Under the pieces are notes generated by a model that was not told where the DNA came from, ran no database searches, and saw nothing but the letters and a program-made list of their open reading frames with translations. From Zhongshania aliphaticivorans (GTDB taxonomy: Bacteria > Pseudomonadota > Gammaproteobacteria > Pseudomonadales > Spongiibacteraceae): a DNA stretch of 64,000 bases. Where the stretch lies: assembly GCF_902705875.1 (NCBI RefSeq), contig NZ_CACSIK010000001.1, positions 1,814,615 through 1,878,614 of the forward strand. Reading direction: 5' to 3'. Of this stretch, positions 1-12,575 are shown in pieces (positions within the stretch are counted from its first letter, which is position 1; each line of letters begins with the position of its first letter). The position numbers and the translations under genes are program-made.

Positions 1-73
1 GTTAATGAGGTCCGGCCGGCAAAAGTGTTGGATTTAGCCACTTCGATCGTAAATCACTGATTATATTGAATAT

Positions 74-3058
74 TTAGTCAGGTTGAAGTTTGTAGCCAAT
101 TGGCACCACTGCTTTAGTCAGATCAAGCTCAAAGCTCCCCAGTCTTCCAAGGTGCGCTGTATGATACGGTGAGAACTTGGCCATATGCTCACGTTTAATA
201 TCATAGCCTTCTTCTCGTAATTCATTAAAAGCTTTGGTCATGGCATTGACGTTATACAGGATAGCGACGTTGGCAAGCAGATGATTGTATTTTACGATCT
301 TGTTTTGCTCATGCTTTAAATTGGCAGCGATTTTCCCGCCATTTGCAAAGAATAACCATCTCGCAAACTCATTAAACTCCTCACTCTTACATGTTGCTGC
401 TTGGATTGTTTTACGTAAGTCGACATCGGTAATGTACTCCAATAAAAACATTGTACGAACCACCCTTCCAAGTTCTCGGAAGGCAAAATACAGCTTGTTT
501 TTACGGTTCTTGGTGCCGAAGCGTCGCAATATGGTTGATGCCGTGATTTTTCCAGCCTTCACCGACATAGCTGTTCGGAGCATATCTGGGTAATGCTTCT
601 CGATACGATCCCATCGTATTGGCTCATGAAATAACGACTGTATATGCTGGAGAACCATTTCCCTGTCTGGCTTGTAAAATGTTAGATCCTTAATATTTCT
701 AATGCGGGGCATCAACTTGATTCCAAGCAGATACGCCAGTGCAAATACGGGTGTGGATTGAGCTTGGGTATCGCCATGTACTGTATCGGGTTTAAAATCG
801 GATTCGTCGTTAAGGAGTCCATCCAAGATATAGATCGCTTCATACACGCCACAGGGTATAAAGTGGCTAAACAAGGCAATATAGGTATCTGATACGTGAT
901 AGTAAGCAATACCGCCGAAACTACCGTATCTCAGGTGATATTCTGATAATAAATTATCTTCATAAAGATCCCATAGTTTACCATCGGCTGAAACACTATT
1001 ACCCGAACCCCAGCACTCAATAAGACCAAATTTTTTGTACGCGTTATTCACTTTAACGATGGCTTTATCCAGCCTTTCTGGTGTCGTTCGTTTAAGATTG
1101 AGCCATGCAACTTGCTTACGGCTAATTCCTCGAACTGATCGTTCGGTTTCAGTCGGCCCAATGTTGGTGCCATAACAAAACAGAGAAAGGACAAATCGCA
1201 ATAACGGGTCATCGATACGCGATTCAAATCCAGACAGTGGCCCGAATAGTTCATTTAAAGAAAGCCATTTTTCTACGTTAATAATGACCTCAAGTAGATT
1301 GATTTTTTCAAGCCGTTCCGCGAGTAGCGGTGCAATCGCTTCAACTTCTGCTGAGGATTCGTTAGATTTTGGCTTGCCGATAATTAACTTGCCTTGTTCT
1401 ATTCGGACGTATTCGTCATCTGGGAACACACTATCAGCCAAGACGCAGGCTTCTTTCATTTGCACCTTCAAGGCTTCGGTGAAAGCCGTGTCACCGGCGA
1501 CCAACCCCAGCTCACTACAATAACCAGGCAATTCTTCTTCATACTGTTCCCACGAAATCATTTGTTCGCGGTAGTCGTCGAAGGTTTCACTGTGAGGAAT
1601 AAACAAGTCGCCCGTACTCAACTCTTCTGCAATACGATCAAATACACACAGTTCAAAATTGTGTTTGTTGACGTGTGTAACGTGAGCTGTTTTTGATGCC
1701 TTACCCGTAACCAGCTTCCACCACTTGTCCCGCACCCATCGAATATTAATAATATTTTTGCTATCTGGGTCTTCAGGGTTTTCTTTTATTTGGAGTAGTT
1801 CCGTTCGTCGATTTTTACACTCTCGGATAAATTCAAACGCCTTCAAAACGTCTTTGTCTTCAGTGGCTGATTCTAAGTTCAGTATTTCTATGGCTCGAAA
1901 TAATGCCGACCGCTGTTTCTTGTAGAGCGGTACCATGAAGGGTAAGTAATTGTTTCCCGCGTAGGCCATGTATTGATCGCACATCTCCAGTATTGTCTTC
2001 CCGTCCTTGGCGAGAACAGGGTCGAATGCGGATACCGAATCGGGCTTATCAAGGTAAACTTTAACCGTCCCTGACAGCACGGAAATGAGCCTGTCAGTTT
2101 GTTTCTGATGATGCGCCAGATACTCTTCGAGGTTTTTTTGTGCTGTGCGGTCGATCTTTTGAAGCGTTTTAATGACAATCTGTGCGGCACTGTCGAGAGT
2201 TTGCGCGTATTGATGTCGAATTAACACAATCATCAACGCCGAACGTTTGTTACTTTTGAGTCTTTTTATTTCTTTTAGATCAAGAGCTTTAGCTTCGTTA
2301 ATGTACTGGCGATGCTTGGTCGGAGGAAGCCCTAGGTCAGTTGGCAACATAGTTTGCAATGACGAAAGCCACTCCAAGTAGCGAATGTACGCTTGAATAT
2401 TTCGTGGGGTTGGTCGTTTTGCCTCGTGCTTTAAATCAGTCCAGCCATAACTATCAGGTCCTGAAGCATTCAAGAGTTTATTGACGGCCGCTCGACCTTC
2501 AGAATTCAGAAAATTCGACAGCAGGTCAAAGTACCTATTGTTTATCTCGGCGCGAGCACTTTGACATAAGCGTTGAAGTACACTGAACGGGGGCAGCTCA
2601 TACTTTTCTTTAACCAAATATTCCAAGCTGACATTAATAATATCTGCCAACGCCTCTTTGGTTTTTGCGGCTTCTAAAGCCCATTGGAAAATCAAAACAC
2701 CCGTTGCGTCATTATCGTAGGGTTTAAGCCCTAAGTATTTCCGAACCAACTTAATATGCCGGTCTTTAGCTCCTGAGCTGAAATATGTATTCAATTCAGT
2801 CTTAGACGATCGACTGCGAACAGCCTTTTTAATGTGTTCGATAATGCCTGTAGGAATATCTTTGATGGGCACAAATCGTCCCAATCGTTGTACTATTTTC
2901 AGTTGTACCAACAAGCCAAGGTAGGAGGCACTACTTCGCTTACAGTGCTTAATGGCGAAATTTAATTCCTTACTCGTTGGTGTGTAGACTTCATTCAGAT
3001 CCTTTTGCGAAAATTCTTGCTTCAGTCTCGGGTAGGCTGTCTGATAAATAGCGACCAT
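74..3058 (-). CDS. tnpA: Tn3-family transposase
   Basis: This is the DDE transposase that binds the terminal repeats and forms the cointegrate in replicative Tn3-type transposition. Its 994 residues match the usual family length. The N-terminal ~160 residues look like the DUF4158 DNA-binding region. The catalytic half carries the hallmark block TVHGDTQAQSTPVFALAYL near residue 755, with the Asp of the triad. The tail (YNHLLANVAILYNV, then FSPYHTAHLGRLGSFEL) is also typical of the family. The ATG start is followed by an uninterrupted frame, so the gene is probably intact. It is transcribed toward the window edge, with its recombinase partner just upstream. It is clearly not a close copy of the 1029-residue transposase at 44.8 kb, so the two do not form a simple composite transposon. 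Confidence 0.95.
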   Translation of the reverse strand: MVAIYQTAYPRLKQEFSQKDLNEVYTPTSKELNFAIKHCKRSSASYLGLLVQLKIVQRLGRFVPIKDIPTGIIEHIKKAVRSRSSKTELNTYFSSGAKDRHIKLVRKYLGLKPYDNDATGVLIFQWALEAAKTKEALADIINVSLEYLVKEKYELPPFSVLQRLCQSARAEINNRYFDLLSNFLNSEGRAAVNKLLNASGPDSYGWTDLKHEAKRPTPRNIQAYIRYLEWLSSLQTMLPTDLGLPPTKHRQYINEAKALDLKEIKRLKSNKRSALMIVLIRHQYAQTLDSAAQIVIKTLQKIDRTAQKNLEEYLAHHQKQTDRLISVLSGTVKVYLDKPDSVSAFDPVLAKDGKTILEMCDQYMAYAGNNYLPFMVPLYKKQRSALFRAIEILNLESATEDKDVLKAFEFIRECKNRRTELLQIKENPEDPDSKNIINIRWVRDKWWKLVTGKASKTAHVTHVNKHNFELCVFDRIAEELSTGDLFIPHSETFDDYREQMISWEQYEEELPGYCSELGLVAGDTAFTEALKVQMKEACVLADSVFPDDEYVRIEQGKLIIGKPKSNESSAEVEAIAPLLAERLEKINLLEVIINVEKWLSLNELFGPLSGFESRIDDPLLRFVLSLFCYGTNIGPTETERSVRGISRKQVAWLNLKRTTPERLDKAIVKVNNAYKKFGLIECWGSGNSVSADGKLWDLYEDNLLSEYHLRYGSFGGIAYYHVSDTYIALFSHFIPCGVYEAIYILDGLLNDESDFKPDTVHGDTQAQSTPVFALAYLLGIKLMPRIRNIKDLTFYKPDREMVLQHIQSLFHEPIRWDRIEKHYPDMLRTAMSVKAGKITASTILRRFGTKNRKNKLYFAFRELGRVVRTMFLLEYITDVDLRKTIQAATCKSEEFNEFARWLFFANGGKIAANLKHEQNKIVKYNHLLANVAILYNVNAMTKAFNELREEGYDIKREHMAKFSPYHTAHLGRLGSFELDLTKAVVPIGYKLQPD

Positions 3059-3069
3059 GCTGTTAGACC

Positions 3070-4020
3070 TTAATCAACGTCTGCTTTCGTTGTTTGACCA
3101 TTCGCGAGTAACTGTTGCGAAAAAGGATCGGCGACTTCAATGTAACGCATGGCTGATTGAACATCTTTCCAACCAACGTATTCCATCAGGGACTTTGTAT
3201 CCCACCCCTGAGTATTGGCCCAAGTAGCGAAGCCGCGACGTAATGAATGACTACTAAAAAACTCAGCCTCATCGATCTCTGCTCTTATACAACACTGTTT
3301 AATAATGCCAAGAATACTCACAGGGTGCAGTGCCGTGTCCGCAATATGCCCCCAACGATTAATTGAACGAAATACGGGTCCTTTGCCTAGCTGTGCCGCG
3401 TGAATCCAATCGAGGTAGGCCTCAACAGGGCAAAGTTGTTTGAGTGCTGGGGCTTTGTAGTGTCGCCCTAAGCGTGAATGATCGCCTTTGCTACGCGGGA
3501 CGAATATTTCCATACCTTTGCCTGACTCAGCCTGTACATGTTCAACACAGAGACGGGCCAATTCGTCACTGCGAAAAGCTCGCCAAAACCCCATGAGCAA
3601 CAAAGCTTTATCACGGATAGCTTGCAAGCCGTTTATTTGAGATCCGTTTTGAACCGTTTGATCTAAGGTGCTTATTAATTGCTTCAAATGATGCAGTTGG
3701 ATAGGTTTAGCTTGTTTGGGGGTTGTTGGGTGCAGCTCAGCGATACCCTTAAGCACCTTTTTAACGTGGGGTGCTTTTGTTGGGTCTGGAAATCCCTGAT
3801 CTTGGTGCCACGCTGCAATACCGGCTAGTCTTTGCCGTAGGGTGTTAATGGACAAACTATCGGCGTAGTCCGCTATGTAGTGGGTAATACTGTCGGCGGT
3901 CGCAGGGAGAAATCCACCCCACGACACTTCAAAATGCTCAATCGCGGCGCGATAGCTTTTTCGGGTGTTATCTCGCGTTGCTGCATGAAGGTAATCTTCA
4001 ATATTGGCCAATCGTGTCAC
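3070..4020 (-). CDS. tyrosine recombinase / site-specific integrase
   Basis: A 316-residue phage-integrase-type recombinase, probably the cointegrate resolvase of the adjacent Tn3-type transposase. An N-terminal SAM-like core-binding domain (about residues 1-100) is followed by the catalytic domain. The visible catalytic residues are Arg in GFWRAFRSDELARL (about 145), HSLRRGF (HxxR, about 258), Trp in VGWKDV in place of the second His, and the nucleophile Tyr in SAMRYIEV near residue 292. The first codon is GTG, preceded by AGATAGG. It lies 11 bp upstream of tnpA and is probably co-transcribed with it. The partial recombinase at 48483-49055 is a relative: it shares the SKGD, HSMRRGFA and WVKWKDIRSA blocks. 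Confidence 0.9.
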   Translation of the reverse strand: MTRLANIEDYLHAATRDNTRKSYRAAIEHFEVSWGGFLPATADSITHYIADYADSLSINTLRQRLAGIAAWHQDQGFPDPTKAPHVKKVLKGIAELHPTTPKQAKPIQLHHLKQLISTLDQTVQNGSQINGLQAIRDKALLLMGFWRAFRSDELARLCVEHVQAESGKGMEIFVPRSKGDHSRLGRHYKAPALKQLCPVEAYLDWIHAAQLGKGPVFRSINRWGHIADTALHPVSILGIIKQCCIRAEIDEAEFFSSHSLRRGFATWANTQGWDTKSLMEYVGWKDVQSAMRYIEVADPFSQQLLANGQTTKADVD

Positions 4021-4086
4021 CTATCTGTTACTAATTATGTATTTTCAAAAGTTGTTCAAATTCTGTAGCTTACCGAAGATCGTCCT

Positions 4087-5031
4087 TTATTTGAGCGTGT
4101 CGCGACAACTTTCATCCTCAAACTCGAACTCAATAGTGGTGTGTTCAAGGTCAAAATAATCCAATTCATCGGCAATCTTTTGTTTCAAATTTAACTGGTG
4201 GGATAAGTCCATCGTATGTGATAACGCAAGGTGTGCTGTTAACACATGATGCTCACCGTCCAATGACCACAAATGAAGATGGTGCACGTCTTTTACACCC
4301 GCTAATTTCTTAAGAGTTTCTGCAATCTGATTATGAAGTTTTTTATCTGGTACTGCCTGTAAAAATAGGAGCCCGGTTTTCCATAAATTGCGAAAGACAT
4401 TAAAGGCAATAAATAGGGTGAAACCAATAGATAAAATGGGATCGAGTATTGGCCAGTCAACAAACATAAGTACGATAGAGACAATGAATACTGCTACCCA
4501 CCCCAAGACGTCTTCTAACAAATGCCAGTTTAAAACCCGCTCATTTAAGGTTTTTCCTCCGCTGAGTTTGTACGCAGCGAATCCATTCACGGCTATACCA
4601 AAGATAGCCATACCGAGCATACCTTCAGCGACAGGCATTTCCGGGTTTTGCAGGCGAGGTATGGCTTCACTTAGCACCCAAAGGGAGCCAGCAACCAATA
4701 CCATCCCATTTATCAAAGACCCTAATAGCGAAAAGCGTCTGTAGCCGTAGCTAAAATTTCCGCTTGCGGGCTTATTGCTCCAATATGATAAAAACCAGGC
4801 TAACCCAATCGACAGGCTGTCGCCTAAGTCATGTACCGCGTCCGCCATGATCGCTGTACTATTAGTAAGCCAGCCACCAATGAATTCAATGATTGTAAAG
4901 CCGACATTGAGGAAAAAAGCCCAAGCAATTCTTGAACTTGAATCATCACTATTATGTGCGTGACCGTGGTTATGCATTTCTTTTCCTTGCTTGTTATCCA
5001 GACGCGGCAACGTTTTTGCCGCGTCTTTCAT
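4087..5031 (-). CDS. czcD: CDF zinc/cadmium/cobalt exporter, CzcD/ZitB type
   Basis: Inner-membrane proton-driven antiporter of the cation diffusion facilitator family that moves divalent metal from cytosol to periplasm. Its 314 residues show six hydrophobic segments. The family metal site appears as ADAVHDLGDS in TM2 and HLLEDVLGW in TM5. A short His-containing N terminus (HNHGHAHN) and a cytoplasmic C-terminal domain (DVHHLHLWSLDGEHHVLTAHL) follow the CzcD pattern. It is the last gene of the first czc operon, 9 bp downstream of czcA, and would feed metal to the CzcCBA pump. It is only distantly related to the two DmeF-like CDF proteins at 11.4 and 24.5 kb. Confidence 0.9.
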   Translation of the reverse strand: MKDAAKTLPRLDNKQGKEMHNHGHAHNSDDSSSRIAWAFFLNVGFTIIEFIGGWLTNSTAIMADAVHDLGDSLSIGLAWFLSYWSNKPASGNFSYGYRRFSLLGSLINGMVLVAGSLWVLSEAIPRLQNPEMPVAEGMLGMAIFGIAVNGFAAYKLSGGKTLNERVLNWHLLEDVLGWVAVFIVSIVLMFVDWPILDPILSIGFTLFIAFNVFRNLWKTGLLFLQAVPDKKLHNQIAETLKKLAGVKDVHHLHLWSLDGEHHVLTAHLALSHTMDLSHQLNLKQKIADELDYFDLEHTTIEFEFEDESCRDTLK

Positions 5032-5040
5032 TAAGGACGA

Positions 5041-9232
<4,192 letters not shown>

Positions 9233-9283
9233 TGTCTAATCCTGTCTTTTCAATGTTTTTTAACATTGAAATAAAATTTGGGT

Positions 9284-9532
9284 TCAGTGAGAGTGAGTTT
9301 CGCCTTCTTCACCATCTTCATGATGAGAACCTTCCTCGTGATCATGCTCTTTCTCGGCATCATGATCATGCTCGTCATCATCGTGTTTTTCTTTATTACT
9401 ATGTTTCTGATCGTGGGCTTTTTCGTGCGAACTATTTTCAGAATGTTTGTGGTCGTGTTCTTCACTAGCCTGGACGGCAGCAGTAAGGCTTGTACAAAAA
9501 ATGATAAGAAATAATGCAAATGGCTTTTTCAT
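9284..9532 (-). CDS. small secreted His-rich protein, duplicate of the CzcB N terminus
   Basis: An 82-residue protein with an intact signal peptide (MKKPFALFLIIFCTSLTAAVQA) followed only by a His/Asp/Glu-rich tail with many HDH, HEE and HSH units, ending at a stop codon. It closely matches residues 1-80 of the neighbouring CzcB (MKQTFALFFIIFCTSLTAAVQA, then the same EEHDHKHS start), and the matching DNA extends into the upstream untranslated region. It lies between czcC and czcB on the same strand. The reading frame is preserved despite many substitutions, which suggests selection rather than debris. A role as a free periplasmic metal-buffering or metal-delivery protein for the pump is inferred; it could also be a neutral by-product of duplication. 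Confidence 0.75.
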   Translation of the reverse strand: MKKPFALFLIIFCTSLTAAVQASEEHDHKHSENSSHEKAHDQKHSNKEKHDDDEHDHDAEKEHDHEEGSHHEDGEEGETHSH

Positions 9533-9603
9533 TGTTTAATCCTGTTTTTTCGAAGCTTAAATGCATCGAAATAAAAATGGGTTTATTGAGTTATCGTTGC
9601 TGA

Positions 9604-10878
9604 CTAATTGAGTGGCTCTGAAATGAGTTGCTCTATAACGGCCTGATTAAGTGATGCAGCGGCGGCACTCTCAATGAGTGATCGCTTCGCATCAAGTAAC
9701 TCTTTTTGTGCCGCTATCCAGTCTTGATAGCTGTACCGTCCTGTTTCGTAGGCGCGCTGAGTTGATGCTAAGGCAGAATTTAAGTCCGGCAAGATGGTTG
9801 TACGAAAGACCTTGACTGCTGCGACATGCTGTTGCCGCTGTGAATAGGCTTCGAACAACTGCACATGCAACTTCAATAGCGCTGTTTGACGCTCGTAAAT
9901 CACTTCGTTTTCGGACGCCATCGCAGATTTCAGTGCTCCTCTGTTTCGTTTACCACTGAATAATGGAATCGACACGCCAGCAGTAAATGCCGTATCGCCG
10001 CTATCTTCAAATCGACGTACACCAAGCTGCCACCCCAGATCGGCTTTGGATTGAGTTTTGGCAAGCGAGACCTGAGCCTTTTTCAAGCGCGCTTCACTGG
10101 CGAACTGGGCGATTGCAGGTGACGATTTAGCACGCTCATATAAAGCAATGAAATCTGATGCCGTACCGTAGGTATAAATATCCCCATCGAGTTTGGACCA
10201 GCTGGGTAAGGTTTCTCCCCAATAAGCGGCGATCTTGATCTGTAACCGCTGAAACTGTTGCTCTAGCGCATCAACCTGTAGCTGAGAGTGTGAGAGTGTA
10301 GATTTTGCACGCTTAACTTCATATTCCGGAGCGGCTCCCTGGTTCGATCGATTTTTGACAATCTTTAGAGTGCTTTGCGCAAGGTTACGTGCTTCTACAG
10401 CAAGTTCTGACAATGCTTGAACCTCAAGAGCCTGGATAAACGTACTGGTCAGATCACCCAAAACATCCAATGTAAAGGCTTGACGGTGGTAGTCGAACGT
10501 TTGCAGTTGTGCGTTAGCCACGGATAGACGAGCGCGCCGCTTACCGCCTAATTCGATGACAGAAGATAAGGCAAGTGTGGTTTCGGCCGATGTCACTCCA
10601 GACAACTCACCGGAACCCGCAAAGTTTTCAACCTCAATGCTGACATTCAGCGCGGGGGTTAATTCACTGGTCTCCCTGCGACCAAGAAGAACATCTTTCT
10701 TTATATTAAATTGATGAAGTTGAGGATTTTGCGCCAAGGTTTTCGTAATGGCCTGATGAAGTGATAACGGTTGACCGCTATTTTGAGCAAAAGCCTCTTT
10801 CGAGACGATAGAGAATATAACTAACCCTACGGCTGCGCAAAAACGCAGGCGCGAGCCTGAGTATTGATGGAAAAACAT
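9604..10878 (-). CDS. czcC: CzcC-type outer-membrane efflux channel (copy 1)
   Basis: TolC-like outer-membrane factor of the first CzcCBA pump, giving the exit duct for metal. Its 424 residues start with a signal peptide (about 1-31, ending AFA) and then show the two OEP repeats: the first ends around YEVKRAKSTLSHSQLQVDALEQQF, and the second contains GVRRFEDSGDTAFTAGVSIPLFSGKRNRGAL, the typical strand and turn of CzcC proteins. It precedes the small His-rich gene and czcB in the same direction. It is clearly homologous to the second CzcC (22705-24045), which shares the GVRRF and SIPLFSGKRN/SMPLFSGRRN blocks. Confidence 0.93.
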   Translation of the reverse strand: MFFHQYSGSRLRFCAAVGLVIFSIVSKEAFAQNSGQPLSLHQAITKTLAQNPQLHQFNIKKDVLLGRRETSELTPALNVSIEVENFAGSGELSGVTSAETTLALSSVIELGGKRRARLSVANAQLQTFDYHRQAFTLDVLGDLTSTFIQALEVQALSELAVEARNLAQSTLKIVKNRSNQGAAPEYEVKRAKSTLSHSQLQVDALEQQFQRLQIKIAAYWGETLPSWSKLDGDIYTYGTASDFIALYERAKSSPAIAQFASEARLKKAQVSLAKTQSKADLGWQLGVRRFEDSGDTAFTAGVSIPLFSGKRNRGALKSAMASENEVIYERQTALLKLHVQLFEAYSQRQQHVAAVKVFRTTILPDLNSALASTQRAYETGRYSYQDWIAAQKELLDAKRSLIESAAAASLNQAVIEQLISEPLN

Positions 10879-10942
10879 ATTTTATGTCCTGCTAAATGAA
10901 TCGTTATGTCGAAAAAAGTCGACCGTTTCTTAAAGGCGAGGA

Positions 10943-11287
10943 CTAAACTATTGGAGGGCGGTAAAGTGAACCGGAAGGTTGAGATGAGTATCGATCCGTA
11001 TACATAAATGTCACGGAAGGACTATTAATTAGGCCTATATGGCAAGGCGAAACAGGTAATGCTGAGCACCCTAAGCTGTGGCAATGACAGCAGTGGTGGC
11101 AATCTAGCGCGTCATCTTGCTGATCGACATCATCAGCTACGATAACGGCGGCTGGTTCATGTATATGCTCAGCAATGATTTCGTGCTGGTTATTGGACTG
11201 ATGAAACTGGTGCGCGTCAGCGACTACTGCAAATGATTGCAGTAAAACGATAATCGCTAAGAAAGAGCGTACGTACGCGTTTCGCAC
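10943..11287 (-). CDS. czcI: CzcI-like small Cys/His-rich exported protein (1)
   Basis: A 114-residue exported protein preceding czcC, the place where CzcI/NccX-type proteins sit in czc and ncc operons. It has a signal peptide (about 1-24), a His-containing segment (HQFHQSNNQHEIIAEHIHEP), an acidic stretch, a dense thiol/imidazole cluster (DCHHCCHCHSLGC, about residues 61-73), and ends in SLYRPPIV. The RPP tail recurs in the two other CzcI-like proteins in the window. CzcI-type proteins are implicated in modulating czc expression or periplasmic metal sensing, but no mechanism can be read here. The first codon is GTG. Confidence 0.7.
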   Translation of the reverse strand: MRNAYVRSFLAIIVLLQSFAVVADAHQFHQSNNQHEIIAEHIHEPAAVIVADDVDQQDDALDCHHCCHCHSLGCSALPVSPCHIGLINSPSVTFMYTDRYSSQPSGSLYRPPIV

Positions 11288-11419
11288 CTAATTATTGACC
11301 TTTAGTTAAGGATTGAGAGGTTAGTTAGTCTAAAGACATTGATGGAAAGTTCAATGCTTTCGTTCGTTAATGATAATTCTGAGCAAAAAGCCGACAGTCA
11401 TGAGCAATATCCAATAGAC

Positions 11420-12076
11420 CTATTTGTCGATTAGATTTATATCTTTACAATTCATTGGTTTCTCCAACGCTGCTTCTGAGCCTAATTCGTTTTTTGCATC
11501 CGCCACGATAGTTTTGGCTCCTCGCAAGATTACAAACGCGATCACAATACCAATGACGATATCTGGCCATCGACTGTCTAACCACAAGACTAGAGCACCA
11601 CTCAGAATGACACCCGCATTGGCAATGACATCATTCGCTGAGAAAATCCAACTGGCCCTCATGTGCACATCACCATCTTTGTGTGCGTATATCAACCTTA
11701 AACAAACAATATTCGCAATGAGGGCGGCAGCGCCAACAGTCATAATGACCATAGATACAGGCTCGCTTCCAACAAAGATCCTTCGCGTGATATCGACGAG
11801 GATGAGTAGCCCCAGGGTCATCTCACAATAGCCACTAATTAAGGCTGCATTAGCTTTGGCTCGTACCGCCCGTCCAACGACGTACAACCCAATGCCATAA
11901 ACGGTTGCATCTGCCAGCATGTCCAGAGAATCTGCAATAAGTGCGGTTGATTGTGCGAACCATCCGTACCCCATTTCGACAAAAAACATCACCAAATTGA
12001 TGCCTAGCAGCCAATAGAGAACTTTTCGTTGAGACTGGTCTTTTATTTCGATGTCACTGCATCCACATCCACTCAA
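11420..12076 (-). CDS. CDF-family cation transporter (DmeF-like, copy 1)
   Basis: Inner-membrane divalent-metal exporter of the cation diffusion facilitator superfamily, 218 residues. The N terminus starts with a possible metal-binding SGCGCSD. TM segments carry ADSLDMLADATVYG (metal-site Asp residues) and SANDVIANAGVILSGALV, the two family signatures of this subgroup. It lacks the long cytoplasmic C-terminal domain of CzcD. The start is TTG, with GGAG eight bases upstream. It is the first gene after the MerR-controlled promoter at 12115-12145, so it probably leads the whole CDF-czcI-czcCBA-czcD operon. The related protein at 24.5 kb has the same position in module 2 but an extra N-terminal domain. 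Confidence 0.88.
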   Translation of the reverse strand: MSGCGCSDIEIKDQSQRKVLYWLLGINLVMFFVEMGYGWFAQSTALIADSLDMLADATVYGIGLYVVGRAVRAKANAALISGYCEMTLGLLILVDITRRIFVGSEPVSMVIMTVGAAALIANIVCLRLIYAHKDGDVHMRASWIFSANDVIANAGVILSGALVLWLDSRWPDIVIGIVIAFVILRGAKTIVADAKNELGSEAALEKPMNCKDINLIDK

Positions 12077-12114
12077 CGGTAATCTCCAAGTTTATAATCA
12101 GTTTAATTGGACAA

Positions 12115-12145
12115 AGCCTAAACCCTATAGTTACTATAGGGTCAA
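12115..12145 (-). promoter_or_regulatory. MerR-type (CadR/PbrR) promoter-operator of czc module 1
   Basis: On the minus strand a -35 TTGACC (12140-12145) and a -10 TAGGCT (12115-12120) are separated by 19 bp, the long spacer diagnostic of MerR-activated promoters. The spacer holds a perfect inverted repeat, arms ACCCTATAG and CTATAGGGT around TTA (12122-12142). It faces the CDF gene; the regulator gene starts 30 bp away on the other strand. Confidence 0.9.
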
Positions 12146-12174
12146 TGTAAACTCCATAACCGTGAGGGAAAACG

Positions 12175-12573
12175 ATGAAAATTGGGGATCTCGCCCACAA
12201 ATCTGGCTGTTCAGTGCAAACCATTCGGTACTACGAAAAGCGCGGTTTGCTTGTTAACCCTAATCGTACGTCGTCGAACTATCGCGATTACTCAGATACA
12301 CACCTCCAGCAACTTCTATTTACAAAGCGGTGTCGTGCACTCAAGTTATCGCTCGCCGAAATTCAAAACTTATTTACCTTGCGTGACGAGCCTGAAGGAA
12401 ATTGTCAGTCGGTCACCCAACTCGTTGATCAACACATTACAGAAGTGGAATCGCAGATCAGTGAACTGCATTCACTTAAACGTCAACTCACGGAACTTCG
12501 TACCCGGTGTGGCGACACAAAAACGGTGTCGCAATGTGGTATTTTAAAAACCTTAGGTGCTGAAAAAACATAA
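12175..12573 (+). CDS. cadR: MerR-family Cd(II)/Pb(II)-type regulator (copy 1)
   Basis: Metal-responsive transcription activator of the CadR/PbrR branch of the MerR family, 132 residues. The winged helix-turn-helix starts MKIGDLAHKSGCSVQTIRYYEKRGLL; a dimerisation helix follows. The three metal-binding cysteines typical of CadR/PbrR are visible: Cys in EGNCQSV (about 77), Cys in RTRCGDT (about 112) and Cys in QCGIL (about 120). The ATG is preceded by GAGGG. The gene diverges from the CDF/czc operon over a MerR-type operator and almost abuts, end to end, the FTR1 gene (2 bp gap). Cd, Pb or Zn as inducer is inferred from the cysteines; the exact metal is not proven. Confidence 0.9.
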   Translation: MKIGDLAHKSGCSVQTIRYYEKRGLLVNPNRTSSNYRDYSDTHLQQLLFTKRCRALKLSLAEIQNLFTLRDEPEGNCQSVTQLVDQHITEVESQISELHSLKRQLTELRTRCGDTKTVSQCGILKTLGAEKT

Positions 12574-12575
12574 CG

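Larger units (their letters stand above)
1..4020 (-). mobile_element. Tn3-type transposition module A (transposase plus tyrosine recombinase)
   Basis: Two co-oriented genes 11 bp apart, a Tn3-family transposase and a tyrosine recombinase, form the mobilisation module at the left edge of the metal-resistance island. A tyrosine recombinase in place of the serine resolvase TnpR is known from the TnpI and TnpS/TnpT branches of Tn3 elements, where it resolves cointegrates. The 73 bases outside the transposase stop are where a terminal inverted repeat would be expected, but I could not match them to a second copy in the window. The outer limit and true extent of the element are therefore unproven. 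Confidence 0.5.
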
